A stretch of 64,000 nt of DNA, from assembly GCF_001665785.1 (NCBI RefSeq), contig NZ_LZSO01000017.1:186001-250000 (forward strand), in the 5' to 3' direction. Shown here piece after piece: positions 38,621 to 47,422 of this stretch; position 1 is the stretch's first letter; each line of letters starts with the position of its first letter. The DNA is from Mycolicibacterium peregrinum. GTDB lineage: Bacteria; Actinomycetota; Actinomycetes; Mycobacteriales; Mycobacteriaceae. Under the pieces are notes generated by a model. It was not told the origin of the DNA and ran no database searches. It saw nothing but the letters and a program-made list of their open reading frames with translations. Position numbers and translations under genes: made by a program.

Positions 38621-38714
38621 GTCCGGCTCCGCCGACGTGTTAACAAAAGGCGTAGCTTGGTCGATAGAGAGATTAGAAAGCGCACGTCAACCTGCAGATG
38701 TTTGGAGGCCACAC

Positions 38715-38960
38715 GTGAATCTCAAGAAGATCGTGGGAACGGCAATGATCGCCGGTGCACTGGGCGCCGGATCCCTCGGGTTGGGCGCGGCTTCAGCGCA
38801 GGCTGACCCCGGCCCCCGCATTCCGTGGGTTCCCGGTCCGGGCTGGGTTGACTGGAATCCAGGCCCGAACCTACCGCCAGGGCAGATCAAGAAGTGGTGC
38901 CCTTGGCAGTCCCCGCCAGGTCACTGGATCGGCGGCCCGCACGGGATCCCCTGCACATAG
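38715..38960 (+). CDS. Small secreted proline/glycine-rich protein
   Basis: From the GTG at 38715 with GGAGG at 38704-38708 the product is 81 residues. It has a Sec signal peptide (MNLKKIVGTAMIAGALGAGS) with likely cleavage after ASAQA. The mature part is rich in Pro, Gly and Trp and ends with two cysteines (WCPWQSPPGHWIGGPHGIPC) that may form a disulfide. I recall many similar short exported proteins in mycobacteria, function unknown. It fills the region where M. tuberculosis has PE13/PPE18/esxKL. Confidence 0.82.
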   Translation: MNLKKIVGTAMIAGALGAGSLGLGAASAQADPGPRIPWVPGPGWVDWNPGPNLPPGQIKKWCPWQSPPGHWIGGPHGIPCT

Positions 38961-38978
38961 CCTGAGTCCCCGGACGGG

Positions 38979-39019
38979 GGCTTGTGTGTCTCCTGTCCGC
39001 GATTTGTGACACACAAGCC
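38979..39019. terminator. Hairpin between the secreted-protein gene and dapD
   Basis: GGCTTGTGTGTC (38979-38990) and GACACACAAGCC (39008-39019) are perfect 12-bp complements with a 17-nt loop. It lies 18 nt after one stop and 19 nt from the dapD stop, between convergent genes. Confidence 0.72.
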
Positions 39020-39038
39020 GACGTTCGGCGGAAGAAAG

Positions 39039-39983
39039 CTAGTTGGCGTGCAGCGCCTCGTTGAGCGTGATGCCGGTGCCGTCACGCTTGACGACCTCGA
39101 CGGCGCCCGAGAGTGAGTTGCGGCGGAACAGTAGGTTGTTCGCGCCCGAGAGCTCGACGGCTTTGGTGGTCTGCCCGTCGGCGGTGGTCACCTTGGTGCC
39201 GCCGGTGACATAGAGCCCGGCCTCGATCACACAGTCATCGCCCAGCGAGATGCCCAGGCCGGCGTTGGCGCCCAGCAGGCAGCGCTTGCCCACCTTGATG
39301 ACCTCTTTGCCACCGCCGGACAACGTGCCCATGATCGACGCGCCGCCACCGATGTCGGAGCCGTCGTCCACCACGACACCGGCCGAGATCCGGCCCTCCA
39401 CCATCGAGGTGCCCAGGGTGCCGGCGTTGAAGTTCACGAAGCCCTCGTGCATGACCGTCGTCCCGGCGGCCAGGTGCGCACCCAGGCGGACGCGGTCGGC
39501 GTCGGCGATGCGGACGCCCGCCGGCAGCACGTAGTCGACCATGCGGGGGAACTTGTCGACGCCGTAGACCACGACGGCTCCGCGGCGGCGCAGCTTGGCG
39601 CGCACGGTCTCGAAGCCTTCGACCGCGCACGGACCGAAGTTCGTCCACACCACGTTGGTCAGAAGGCCGAAGATGCCGTCGAGGTTGGCCTCGTGCGGTT
39701 TGGTCAGCCGATGGGAAAGCAGGTGCAGCCGCAGCCACACGTCATGCGTATCGGCCGGCTTGTCCGCGAGGTCGGTGATCGTGGTGCGCACCGCCACCAC
39801 CTCGACGCCGCGGTCGGCATCGGGGCCGGTCAGGCCCGCGAACTCGGCGGGGACATCGTCACCCGTGAGCTTCACCGTGCCGGCGTCGCCGGAGGCGCTC
39901 AGCTCAGGGGCGGGAAACCAGGTGTCCAGGACGGTCCCGTCGGCGGTGATGGTGGCCAGGCCGACGCCAGATGCTGCAGTCAC
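39039..39983 (-). CDS. dapD: Tetrahydrodipicolinate N-succinyltransferase
   Basis: DapD adds succinate to tetrahydrodipicolinate in lysine/DAP synthesis. The 314-residue product from the GTG at 39983 ([20 protein letters not shown]) is near the 317 of Rv1201c. The C-terminal left-handed β-helix shows hexapeptide spacing ([20 protein letters not shown] in part) and the magnesium/CoA region [19 protein letters not shown]. It is divergent from dapE with only 34 bp between start codons. Confidence 0.95.
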   Translation of the reverse strand: MTAASGVGLATITADGTVLDTWFPAPELSASGDAGTVKLTGDDVPAEFAGLTGPDADRGVEVVAVRTTITDLADKPADTHDVWLRLHLLSHRLTKPHEANLDGIFGLLTNVVWTNFGPCAVEGFETVRAKLRRRGAVVVYGVDKFPRMVDYVLPAGVRIADADRVRLGAHLAAGTTVMHEGFVNFNAGTLGTSMVEGRISAGVVVDDGSDIGGGASIMGTLSGGGKEVIKVGKRCLLGANAGLGISLGDDCVIEAGLYVTGGTKVTTADGQTTKAVELSGANNLLFRRNSLSGAVEVVKRDGTGITLNEALHAN

Positions 39984-40017
39984 GTTGGCCAAGGTTACTG
40001 GACTACCGTTGACGGTC

Positions 40018-41082
40018 ATGGGGCTAGACCTGCGCGCCGATCCGATCGCACTGACCGCCGCCTTGGTGGACATCCCCAGCGAGTCACGGCATGAACGGCT
40101 CATCGCCGACGAGATCGAGGCCGCGTTGCGTACCCAGGCACCGTGGTTCGAGGTGATCCGCAACGGTGATGCGGTGCTGGCCCGCACCAACCTGGGCCGA
40201 TCGTCTCGGGTGATGCTTGCCGGACACATCGACACCGTGCCCGCCGCCGACAACCTGCCAAGCCACATCAAGAACGGGGAGATGTGGGGCTGCGGCACCT
40301 CGGACATGAAATCCGGTGACGCGGTGTTCCTGCACCTGGCCGCCACCATCGCCGAGCCGAGTCACGACATCACCCTGGTGATGTACGACTGCGAGGAGAT
40401 CGAGTCGAGCGCCAACGGGCTGGGCCGTATCGAACGCGAGCTGCCCGACTGGCTACAGGCCGACGTCGCGATCCTCGGCGAACCGTCGGGCGGTTACATC
40501 GAGGCCGGTTGTCAGGGCACCATCCGCGTCGTCGTCGGCGCGACCGGCACCCGAGCGCATTCCGCGCGTTCCTGGCTGGGCGACAACGCGATCCACAAAC
40601 TCGGTGCAGTGCTCGACCGGCTCACCGCCTATCAGCCCCGCAATGTCGACATCGACGGCTGCGTGTACAGGGAAGGGCTGTCGGCGGTCCGAATCGACGG
40701 CGGCATCGCCGGCAACGTCATCCCCGACGCCGCCTCGGTGACCGTCAACTTCCGATTTGCTCCCGACCGAAGTGTCGATCAGGCCGTCGCCCACGTGCAC
40801 GAGGTGTTCGACGGCCTCGACGTCGACATCGAATTGACCGACGCCGCCGCCGGCGCCCTGCCGGGCCTGGCCAAACCCGCTGCCGCCGCGCTGGTGGCCG
40901 CTGCCGGGGGGCAGGTCCGCGCCAAGTACGGCTGGACCGACGTATCGCGGTTCGCCGCGCTGGGGATTCCCGCCGTGAACTACGGACCGGGCGATCCCAA
41001 CCTGGCCCACAAGGTCGACGAACGCGTCGAGGTCGCCCAGATCACCGCGGTCACCGACATGCTGAGGCGCTATCTGTCGTGA
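40018..41082 (+). CDS. dapE: Succinyl-diaminopimelate desuccinylase
   Basis: DapE, a di-zinc M20 hydrolase, frees LL-diaminopimelate from its succinyl form. The 354-residue length is that of Rv1202. Metal motifs are [29 protein letters not shown] (catalytic Glu pair) and [25 protein letters not shown] holds the last metal His. The ATG at 40018 is very near dapD, so the mRNA is likely leaderless or nearly so. Its stop overlaps the next gene's start (GTGA). Confidence 0.96.
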   Translation: MGLDLRADPIALTAALVDIPSESRHERLIADEIEAALRTQAPWFEVIRNGDAVLARTNLGRSSRVMLAGHIDTVPAADNLPSHIKNGEMWGCGTSDMKSGDAVFLHLAATIAEPSHDITLVMYDCEEIESSANGLGRIERELPDWLQADVAILGEPSGGYIEAGCQGTIRVVVGATGTRAHSARSWLGDNAIHKLGAVLDRLTAYQPRNVDIDGCVYREGLSAVRIDGGIAGNVIPDAASVTVNFRFAPDRSVDQAVAHVHEVFDGLDVDIELTDAAAGALPGLAKPAAAALVAAAGGQVRAKYGWTDVSRFAALGIPAVNYGPGDPNLAHKVDERVEVAQITAVTDMLRRYLS

Positions 41083-41444
41083 GCACCGTCCGTGTCGACA
41101 GCTGGATCTGGGCGGTGCGCATCACCAAGACCCGGTCCGCGGCGGCGGCCGCCTGTCGCGGCGGTCATGTGCGGGTCAACAACGTGCCGGCCAAACCGGC
41201 GCAGCACGTCAGTCCGGGCGACGAGGTGCGGGTCCGGCTTGACGGGCGAGAGCGGATCGTGGAGGTCATCCGCCCGATCGCCAAGCGGGTCGGTCCCGTC
41301 ATCGCAGCGGAGTGCCTGATCGACCGCAGTCCGCCACCGCCGCCCAAGGAGATCCTGGCGGCCGCGCCCGTCCGCGATCGGGGTGCCGGTCGCCCGACGA
41401 AACGTGAACGGCGCCAACTGGATCGGCTGCGCGGAACCTTCTGA
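41079..41444 (+). CDS. S4-domain RNA-binding protein (Hsp15/RqcP-like)
   Basis: The 121-residue protein opens with an S4 domain: [36 protein letters not shown] and [11 protein letters not shown], then a basic C-terminal tail ([18 protein letters not shown]). Hsp15 and RqcP bind stalled 50S subunits carrying peptidyl-tRNA and help ribosome quality control; a like role is likely. The GTG overlaps the dapE stop by 4 nt, so it is translated with dapE. Confidence 0.88.
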   Translation: MSTVRVDSWIWAVRITKTRSAAAAACRGGHVRVNNVPAKPAQHVSPGDEVRVRLDGRERIVEVIRPIAKRVGPVIAAECLIDRSPPPPPKEILAAAPVRDRGAGRPTKRERRQLDRLRGTF

Positions 41445-41447
41445 ACC

Positions 41448-41483
41448 TAAATCGGTTGCACGCGTGCGTACTATGGGTAACGC
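41448..41483 (+). promoter_or_regulatory. WhiB7-like promoter ahead of the ABC-F gene
   Basis: TAAAT (41448-41452) is followed after three bases (CGG) by the -35-like TTGCAC (41456-41461), then 16 nt and TAACGC (41478-41483). An A/T-rich pentamer three bases upstream of a TTG-type -35 is the known mark of WhiB7-dependent promoters in mycobacteria, and ABC-F genes are frequent members of that regulon. The -10 is weak, so the assignment is tentative. Confidence 0.45.
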
Positions 41484-41513
41484 ATCTGCTGTCAACCGAG
41501 GTGGGCCGAAAGC

Positions 41514-41543
41514 ATGCTGGGAACTGACGATATCTCCGGGTGA
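41514..41543 (+). other. Nine-codon leader ORF in the ABC-F 5' region
   Basis: ATG at 41514 opens MLGTDDISG and stops with TGA at 41541-41543, 72 nt before the ABC-F start. A GAGGTGGG stretch lies upstream. TCTCCGGG and CCCGAGA around the stop can form a small hairpin followed by a pyrimidine-rich run. This fits antibiotic-responsive attenuation as described for other ABC-F leaders, but the sequence alone does not prove it. Confidence 0.4.
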
Positions 41544-41615
41544 TCCCGAGAGTCGATTCGTCTTCCTGTCCCTCTGTGCGGTGCCTTCATGCCCGCATCA
41601 CCTTGGAGTACCAGC

Positions 41616-43238
41616 ATGTCTATTGTCTGTTCCCATTTGTCGTTCTCCTGGCCCGATGACGTCGAGCTGTTCTCGGATCTGTCGTTTTCGGTCGGCCCCG
41701 GCCGCACCGGACTGGTCGCACCCAACGGTGCCGGAAAGAGCACGCTGCTCAAGCTGATCGCCGGTGAGTACCTGCCGTCGGCGGGTTCGGTGACGGCTGA
41801 CGGCGCCGTCGGCTACCTGCCCCAAAGCTTGCCGTTCACTTCTGATCTCACCGTGGCTGCGGTGCTGGGGATCGCCCCGGTGCTCGACGCGCTGGCCGCC
41901 TTGGCCGCCGGTGACGCCAGTGACGAGGTGTTCACCACCATCGGCGACGACTGGGACATCGAGGAACGCTCGCGTGCCCAGTTGGACCGGCTCGGTCTCG
42001 ACGACCTGGCGCTGGACCGCCGGTTGGGGACGTTGTCCGGCGGGGAAGTGGTGTCCCTGGGGCTGGCGGCTCAACTGCTGAAGCGGCCGGGTGTTCTGCT
42101 CCTCGACGAGCCCACGAACAATCTGGACAGTGCGGCCCGGCACCGCCTGTACGACGCGCTCGACAGCTACACCGGCTGCCTGTTGGTGGTCAGCCATGAC
42201 CGGGTGTTGCTGGACCGGATGGATCAGATCGCCGAGCTGTACCGCGGTGAAATCATCTTCTACGGAGGCAATTTCACCACCTACCAGGAAACGGTAGATG
42301 CGGCGCAGTCCGTGGCCGAGGGCAACATCCGAAACGCCGAACAACAGCTCAAGCGTGAGAAGCGACAGATGCAGGAGGCGCGCGAGCGCGCTGCCCGACG
42401 CTCGTCGAACGCGGCACGCAACGTCAAGGATGCCGGGTTGCCCAAGATCGTGGCCGGCAAGCTGAAGCGCGATGCGCAGGAATCGGCGGCCCGCGCCGAT
42501 GACGTACACGCGAAGCGGGTCGATGATGCGCGGACCCGACTCGACGAAGCTGAACGAATGCTGCGCGAAGACAAGGTGATCGCGCTGGACCTGCCTGACA
42601 CGGTGGTGCCTGCCGGCCGTACGGTCTTCGCCGGAGAGGAGCTGCAGATCAGCCGTGGCGGGCAGAAGCTGTTCGCCGGCAACGGTATTGGCTTGTCCAT
42701 TCGCGGTCCGGAGCGCATCGCCCTGACCGGTCCCAACGGGGCGGGCAAGTCGACCCTGCTTCGAATCATCGACGGCACGCTGGAACCCGACTCGGGGACG
42801 GTGCAACGGGCCGACGGGCGTATCGCCTCCCTGTCGCAACGCCTGGATCTGCTGGCCGAGGACCGCACAGTGGCCGAGAGTCTGGCGGCTGCAGCGCCGA
42901 GTCTCTCGCACACTCGACGCATGCATCTGTTGGCACAGTTCCTGTTTCGCGGTGACCGCATCCACCTGCCGGTGGCGGCATTGTCGGGCGGGGAGCGCCT
43001 ACGGGCGACGCTCGCCTGCGTGCTCTATGCCGAGCCCGCACCTCAACTACTGCTGCTGGATGAGCCGACCAACAATCTGGACCTGGTCAGCGTCGGTCAG
43101 CTGGAATCGGCGCTGAACGCCTATCAGGGCGCTTTCGTCGTGGTGAGCCACGACGAACGGTTTCTCGAGGCCATCGGCATCGACCGCTGGCTGCGGCTGG
43201 ATGGCGGCGAGCTGAGCGCTACTGCCGGCGCTGGCTGA
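41616..43238 (+). CDS. ABC-F family ATPase (ribosome protection type)
   Basis: Two nucleotide-binding domains lie in one 540-residue chain without membrane parts. The first has [25 protein letters not shown] and LLLDEPTNNLD; the second has [24 protein letters not shown] and LLLDEPTNNLD. A charged linker of about 90 residues (QQLKREKRQMQEARERAARR and on) joins them, like the antibiotic-resistance domain that reaches the ribosomal peptidyl site. Antibiotic resistance by ribosome protection is likely; a housekeeping Ettα-like role is the alternative. The ATG at 41616 (MSIVCSHLSFSW) is chosen over one nine codons earlier. Its end overlaps the convergent gene by 20 nt. Confidence 0.9.
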   Translation: MSIVCSHLSFSWPDDVELFSDLSFSVGPGRTGLVAPNGAGKSTLLKLIAGEYLPSAGSVTADGAVGYLPQSLPFTSDLTVAAVLGIAPVLDALAALAAGDASDEVFTTIGDDWDIEERSRAQLDRLGLDDLALDRRLGTLSGGEVVSLGLAAQLLKRPGVLLLDEPTNNLDSAARHRLYDALDSYTGCLLVVSHDRVLLDRMDQIAELYRGEIIFYGGNFTTYQETVDAAQSVAEGNIRNAEQQLKREKRQMQEARERAARRSSNAARNVKDAGLPKIVAGKLKRDAQESAARADDVHAKRVDDARTRLDEAERMLREDKVIALDLPDTVVPAGRTVFAGEELQISRGGQKLFAGNGIGLSIRGPERIALTGPNGAGKSTLLRIIDGTLEPDSGTVQRADGRIASLSQRLDLLAEDRTVAESLAAAAPSLSHTRRMHLLAQFLFRGDRIHLPVAALSGGERLRATLACVLYAEPAPQLLLLDEPTNNLDLVSVGQLESALNAYQGAFVVVSHDERFLEAIGIDRWLRLDGGELSATAGAG

Positions 43239-44097
43239 TGTTGTGGGCCTGGGCCGGGAACGTGCTGACGCCATAGCCGTCCTCGGGCCGCACACCGGCC
43301 GAGGCTCGGTCGCCCAGCTGCTCGTTGTACCCGAGGGCACTGGCGCCGGCCTCGGCCCGATGGCCGGGTTCACCGTCGTGTTTGCGGTGCTCAGCGTCGT
43401 TTTTGTCGTCTTTTCCGTCGTGCTTGCCGTCATGCGGATCCGCGGGGCCGCCGTCAGTGCCGTCGCCCTGGCCGTCCCCGGGGCCCTGATGGCCGGCGGC
43501 GTTGGCCTTGATGGCGTCCTCGGCTCCCGTGCCGCCGACATCGGCAGCCGTTGCCGCAGCATCGCCGCCGCCTCCGGCTGCCTGCGTGGCGGCCTCGACG
43601 ATGCTTTGCACTCCCTGCATGACCTGCTGCGGTACCTGCGTCGCGGCCTGGGTCAGGCCCTGCAGCGGCTGAGTGACCGACTGCATCATCTGCCCGGCCA
43701 TCTGGCTGAATTGGCCCATCATCTGGCCCGCGCCGTCGGCGCCGCCTCCGCCCGCCCCGCCGCCCGTGGCTGCCGAGGAGCTGCCGCCGAGCGCATCGGC
43801 CTGTGCCTTGAGCCGCTCGCCGGCGGCCTGATCGCCGCGCTCGTAGGCCTTCGACGCCTGGCCGAGCAAATCGGACATCCTGCCGGTAGCGACCTGGGTG
43901 GCGCCGAGGGCACCGTCCCGGGACGACATCGCGCCGCCGTGAGCATTCAGAGCCGGGGAGGCGATGACGCCGAGGCGGGATGCGAGGTCGGACGGCCCCG
44001 AGAACGAATTCTTGAAGTTGTCCATGTCTTCACTGACACTGCCGACGATCCCGCCCAATTTGTTGATGGCGGCCGTGTCGGCGACGAACTGGTTCAT
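43219..44097 (-). CDS. Probable type VII secretion substrate with His/Asp-rich tail
   Basis: The first 105 residues look like a helical hairpin and include YERGD (Tyr85 to Asp89), matching the YxxxD/E signal of type VII substrates. Then come a Gly-rich linker, Met/Gln-rich helical sequence (QMMGQFSQMAGQMMQ) and, at 222-246, a stretch rich in His, Asp and Lys (HDGKHDGKDDKNDAEHRKH). No Sec signal is present. It fits the Rv1203c position and resembles EspC-like ESX-associated proteins. The His-rich part may bind metal. It follows the large ATPase gene on the same strand by 71 nt. Confidence 0.68.
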   Translation of the reverse strand: MNQFVADTAAINKLGGIVGSVSEDMDNFKNSFSGPSDLASRLGVIASPALNAHGGAMSSRDGALGATQVATGRMSDLLGQASKAYERGDQAAGERLKAQADALGGSSSAATGGGAGGGGADGAGQMMGQFSQMAGQMMQSVTQPLQGLTQAATQVPQQVMQGVQSIVEAATQAAGGGGDAAATAADVGGTGAEDAIKANAAGHQGPGDGQGDGTDGGPADPHDGKHDGKDDKNDAEHRKHDGEPGHRAEAGASALGYNEQLGDRASAGVRPEDGYGVSTFPAQAHNISQRRQ

Positions 44098-44168
44098 CGA
44101 GCCCCCTCGAGATCGGTCTAAGTGGGCATTCTACGTTCGGTCCGGGTGTGAGCCAGACGAAGAGTTGC

Positions 44169-46241
44169 TCAAGCGGAGGCCTGGCGTTCGGCGTCCCCGG
44201 CGGCGGCGAGCATCCCGACGTCGCGATACCGCTCGGCGACGTCGGTCAACGCCGCACCATCCCCAGCGGCCAGCGCACGCGCGTGGTCCAGCGTCAGCTG
44301 CCCGAACAGGCAATCCAGCTCGACGCGAGCGAGCGCGTCGACCGCGCGCGTATCGCCGAGTCGCACGCCGTCGTGCAACGCCCGTAGCATCACCGCGGAT
44401 TGCTCGCCGCGCTCGGCGGCCTTGGCCGCCTCGCGCGCCGCAGTCACAGCACCCACCGAATCCTTGCGGGCAAAGCACGTCCAGGCGCGGGCCAGGGACA
44501 GTTCCGGCGCGAACAACATCGACTTGAGTCCGTGTCGAGATTCCGCACGCGACAATGCTTTTCCGGCCTCGACCGGCATGCCACGTTGCCCGAGGGCCTG
44601 AGCCGACAGCATCCATGCCAGCGGGCCCCAGGAGTACCCGGTCGGTGCCAACGCAGCAGTTGCCTTGCGTAACAAGGCAATCGCCTCATCGAGCTGACCG
44701 CGCACCAGCAACACGTCGGCCATCAGCACCCCGCCCACCGCGCGACCGGGCTGGAGTAGCTGGGTGAAATCGGTGATCCTCTGAGCCAGTTCCTCGGCGC
44801 GGTCCAGCCGGCCGGTCATCAGTAGCGCCGTGGTTTGACCGAACCCGCTGGTGAACCGCAACAGGCCCGGATGCCCTGCCGTCAATGCGCGCTCGGCCAT
44901 CGCGTCCACCCGGTCGAAGGCGCCCAGGCGCGCGCAACTGAGCGCCGCCGTCGACCCCGCCCAGCCGACCGCGGTGTCATCAGCGGCGGGGGAGGCCAGC
45001 ACCTCCAGTGCCAGGCCCAAAGCCCGTTGTGGCGCACCTGCATTCATCGCAAAGGTGGCTGCGAGTGCGTCGAGCGTGGTCTGTGCCCTCGGCGTCGACA
45101 CCCGTCGGCGGGTGGCCTTCAGGAACGCGGTGGCGCGTTCGGGTTCTGACAACATCCAGAACTGATTGGCCGCCTGCGGCAGCGCCCACGCCATCAGTTG
45201 ATCCTCTGACAGGTCGGCCGGGTCGATCTGTCCCAACACGGCATCGGCCTCACGGCCGCGGCCCTGCCAGGCCAACGCATACGCCAGGGTCAGCAGACCC
45301 GTGAATTCGCCACCGGACGCTGTCGCGGCCCGTGCCAGCCGTTCGCTCAGCTCCAGGTCGCCCAATCGCAGCGCCTCGCCTGCCGCGCCGACGAGTTGCC
45401 CGGCGGGAAGGGGCACGTCGCTGTCGAGGGCCAGTACCGCCACACGCAGCCGATCGACGACGCCGGGCCGCGGCGCCGCGGACAATCTGTCGACCACCGC
45501 GTTGCGCAACCGCCGCAGGTCGGGACCGCCGACGGTGGCACGCATGGCGCTCAGAAACAGCGGATGCACACAGTGCACCATCCCGTCGTCGACGCGAACC
45601 ACGCCGCTGTCCTGTGCCGCCTGCACAGCACCCGTGCTGGTCAGCGCCGCCAGATCGGGAAGTGGCAGCGGATCGTGCACCGCCAGTTGTCGCAATACCC
45701 CGGCCACGTCGTCGGGCAGGTCGGAGAGAAACGTGTCCACCTGATCGGCCAGTCGGGTGTCGTCGTGGCCCGGCGGCGACATCTCGACGCGGTTCACGAG
45801 CCGGTCACCCCACAACGCCGCGACGTGGTCGGGCGCCCCCGCAGATGCGGTCACGATGAGTTTGGCCGCGCCGGTCACGGCGAGTTGGTAGACGAGCGCC
45901 GCCGACAACCGATCCAGCAGATGAGCGTCGTCGACGACCACTAACAGCTCGGATCCGAGCGACTCACGCGCCGCACGCATCACCTCGGCGGTCTTGCCTG
46001 TCGAGGGGATGTCGATCAGGTGCGCGACCGCTGCAAAGGGAACTGCCGCAGCCGATTCCGTGCCGGTGATCCACAGGACGCGACGGAAATCCGCCGTGAG
46101 ATGCTCGGCTGCGGTGCGGGCCACCGACGACTTGCCCACCCCGGCGGGACCGAGTAACGCCGCACCGCAGCGTTCGTGCAGGCCCGCTTCCAGGCCGTCG
46201 AGCGCACGGTCACGCGGTGCGATCACCCAGTCGACAGCCAT
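44169..46241 (-). CDS. Large P-loop ATPase with helical repeats (Rv1204c-like)
   Basis: The 690-residue protein has a nucleotide-binding domain at the N-terminus: Walker A GPAGVGKSS (about 31-39) and Walker B ELLVVVDDAHLL (about 98-109). A long TPR-like all-helical region follows. This resembles LuxR-type MalT/STAND regulators, but the usual C-terminal helix-turn-helix is missing: the sequence ends AERYRDVGMLAAAGDAERQA. It may therefore act as a signalling ATPase and not a DNA-binding regulator. It begins 10 nt after the STAS gene. Confidence 0.78.
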   Translation of the reverse strand: MAVDWVIAPRDRALDGLEAGLHERCGAALLGPAGVGKSSVARTAAEHLTADFRRVLWITGTESAAAVPFAAVAHLIDIPSTGKTAEVMRAARESLGSELLVVVDDAHLLDRLSAALVYQLAVTGAAKLIVTASAGAPDHVAALWGDRLVNRVEMSPPGHDDTRLADQVDTFLSDLPDDVAGVLRQLAVHDPLPLPDLAALTSTGAVQAAQDSGVVRVDDGMVHCVHPLFLSAMRATVGGPDLRRLRNAVVDRLSAAPRPGVVDRLRVAVLALDSDVPLPAGQLVGAAGEALRLGDLELSERLARAATASGGEFTGLLTLAYALAWQGRGREADAVLGQIDPADLSEDQLMAWALPQAANQFWMLSEPERATAFLKATRRRVSTPRAQTTLDALAATFAMNAGAPQRALGLALEVLASPAADDTAVGWAGSTAALSCARLGAFDRVDAMAERALTAGHPGLLRFTSGFGQTTALLMTGRLDRAEELAQRITDFTQLLQPGRAVGGVLMADVLLVRGQLDEAIALLRKATAALAPTGYSWGPLAWMLSAQALGQRGMPVEAGKALSRAESRHGLKSMLFAPELSLARAWTCFARKDSVGAVTAAREAAKAAERGEQSAVMLRALHDGVRLGDTRAVDALARVELDCLFGQLTLDHARALAAGDGAALTDVAERYRDVGMLAAAGDAERQASA

Positions 46242-46251
46242 CCACCGAATC

Positions 46252-46635
46252 CTATGGTGGGCTGCCGCCGTTCAATGCTGATTCGACATCCGGGTGCGCC
46301 GAGATCGCATCGTCCATTCCGCAGCCTGCGATGACTCGTCGGATGCTCGGCAGCGTGATGACGAGTCGGACCGTGACTCCCTGCTGACGGCTGTCGACCG
46401 CCTGTTTGGCCAGGGCGACGAGCGCCCCGCAGCTCATGAAATCCAGGGATCCGGCGTCGACGACGAGTATCGAACCCGCGGGAGCGGCGGCCGCCGACTC
46501 GCCGAGCATGCGTTCCCACGTGGACTCGTTGTGGGCATCGACCTGTCCGAAGGCCTGAACGACGAGGCCTTCGGGAACGGGGTGAGCCATCCAGTGCAGC
46601 TCTTGCGGGTTCGATTCCACGATGAAACCGAGCAT
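46252..46635 (-). CDS. STAS-domain protein (anti-sigma factor antagonist-like)
   Basis: The 127-residue product is a single STAS domain: strands HWMAHPVPEGLVVQAFGQVD, then ILVVDAGSLDFMSCGALVALAKQA, where the usual phospho-acceptor Ser follows the D-x-S/T-like turn (FMSCGA), and VTVRLVI, RRVIAGCGMDDAI. Such proteins bind anti-sigma kinases and switch on stress sigma factors. No kinase gene is adjacent. The first Met is kept because the first strand begins soon after it. A 15-bp palindrome lies 11 nt upstream of the start. Confidence 0.85.
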   Translation of the reverse strand: MLGFIVESNPQELHWMAHPVPEGLVVQAFGQVDAHNESTWERMLGESAAAAPAGSILVVDAGSLDFMSCGALVALAKQAVDSRQQGVTVRLVITLPSIRRVIAGCGMDDAISAHPDVESALNGGSPP

Positions 46636-46645
46636 ACCGATCTTG

Positions 46646-46660
46646 GTTTACGTTGTAAAC
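46646..46660. promoter_or_regulatory. Palindrome in front of the STAS gene
   Basis: GTTTACGTTGTAAAC is a palindrome with 6-bp perfect arms around GTT. It lies between the TetR gene's stop and the STAS start, in the promoter position for the minus-strand STAS-ATPase pair. Its size and AT-rich arms suit a TetR-family operator, and the upstream TetR protein is a candidate binder. Confidence 0.55.
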
Positions 46661-46668
46661 GGAGCTGC

Positions 46669-47358
46669 TCAGTGCCCGTCGAGCCAGGTTTCTATCCGAT
46701 CGAGGAGGGCTTCCATCGCTTCCTCGAACTCGTCGGCGCTGTGATCCTCGGCCAACATCGGTTGCAGTCGTCGCAGGTTCGGATAATCGGCCAGCGAGGT
46801 ATCGGGCCGCGGCTCGTCGTCGAGAGCTGCCTCGTCCGGGCTGAGCCGGACCCCACGCGCCGACACCTCGAGCAGCAACTGGCCCACCAGGAACGTGGTG
46901 TACGTACGGTAGGCGGCCACGGCCGCGTCATCGTCGAACCCGTAGGAAATCAGCGTCTCGAGGAAGGTCTCCATCCAGCGCAGGCTGCGCAGCGGCGGCC
47001 GCACCCACGGGGCCTCCGGTGCCTCGGTCGCCACGAGCGGGAATACCGCGGGATGGTCGAGGGCGATCTGGCGCACCCCGTGACCCAGCCGCAGCAGGAA
47101 GTCCTGCCAGCCGTCCTCCTGTCGGCGCGCGGCGAGCTGATCGGCGTAGAGGCGGTCGACGATGTGGTTGACCACGCCGGTCAGCAGATCGCCCCGGCTG
47201 TGCACATAGCGGTACAACGCCATGGCTTCGACACCGCACGCAGTGCCCAGCCGTCGCATGGTCAATTTCGTCAGACCGTCGCGGTCGATCAGCTCGATCG
47301 CGGTGTCCAAGATGAACTCGCGATTCAACCTTGCCGGTTGATCGACATCTTCAGTCAC
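46669..47358 (-). CDS. TetR-family regulator
   Basis: The 229-residue protein has a TetR helix-turn-helix (ILDTAIELIDRDGLTKLTMR, then CGVEAMALYRYVHSRGDLL) and a longer C-terminal ligand domain of the TetR_C type. It is the first of four minus-strand genes leading to the STAS protein, the ATPase and the secretion-type substrate. The ligand is unknown. The intergenic region to the divergent LOG gene holds a 14-bp periodic repeat. Confidence 0.9.
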   Translation of the reverse strand: MTEDVDQPARLNREFILDTAIELIDRDGLTKLTMRRLGTACGVEAMALYRYVHSRGDLLTGVVNHIVDRLYADQLAARRQEDGWQDFLLRLGHGVRQIALDHPAVFPLVATEAPEAPWVRPPLRSLRWMETFLETLISYGFDDDAAVAAYRTYTTFLVGQLLLEVSARGVRLSPDEAALDDEPRPDTSLADYPNLRRLQPMLAEDHSADEFEEAMEALLDRIETWLDGH

Positions 47359-47422
47359 CAGGATCGTCCCTCCGCGTTCAGCTCAGTCTCCCTGCGAGCC
47401 GGTGCTTAGTCCATCAGCAACG

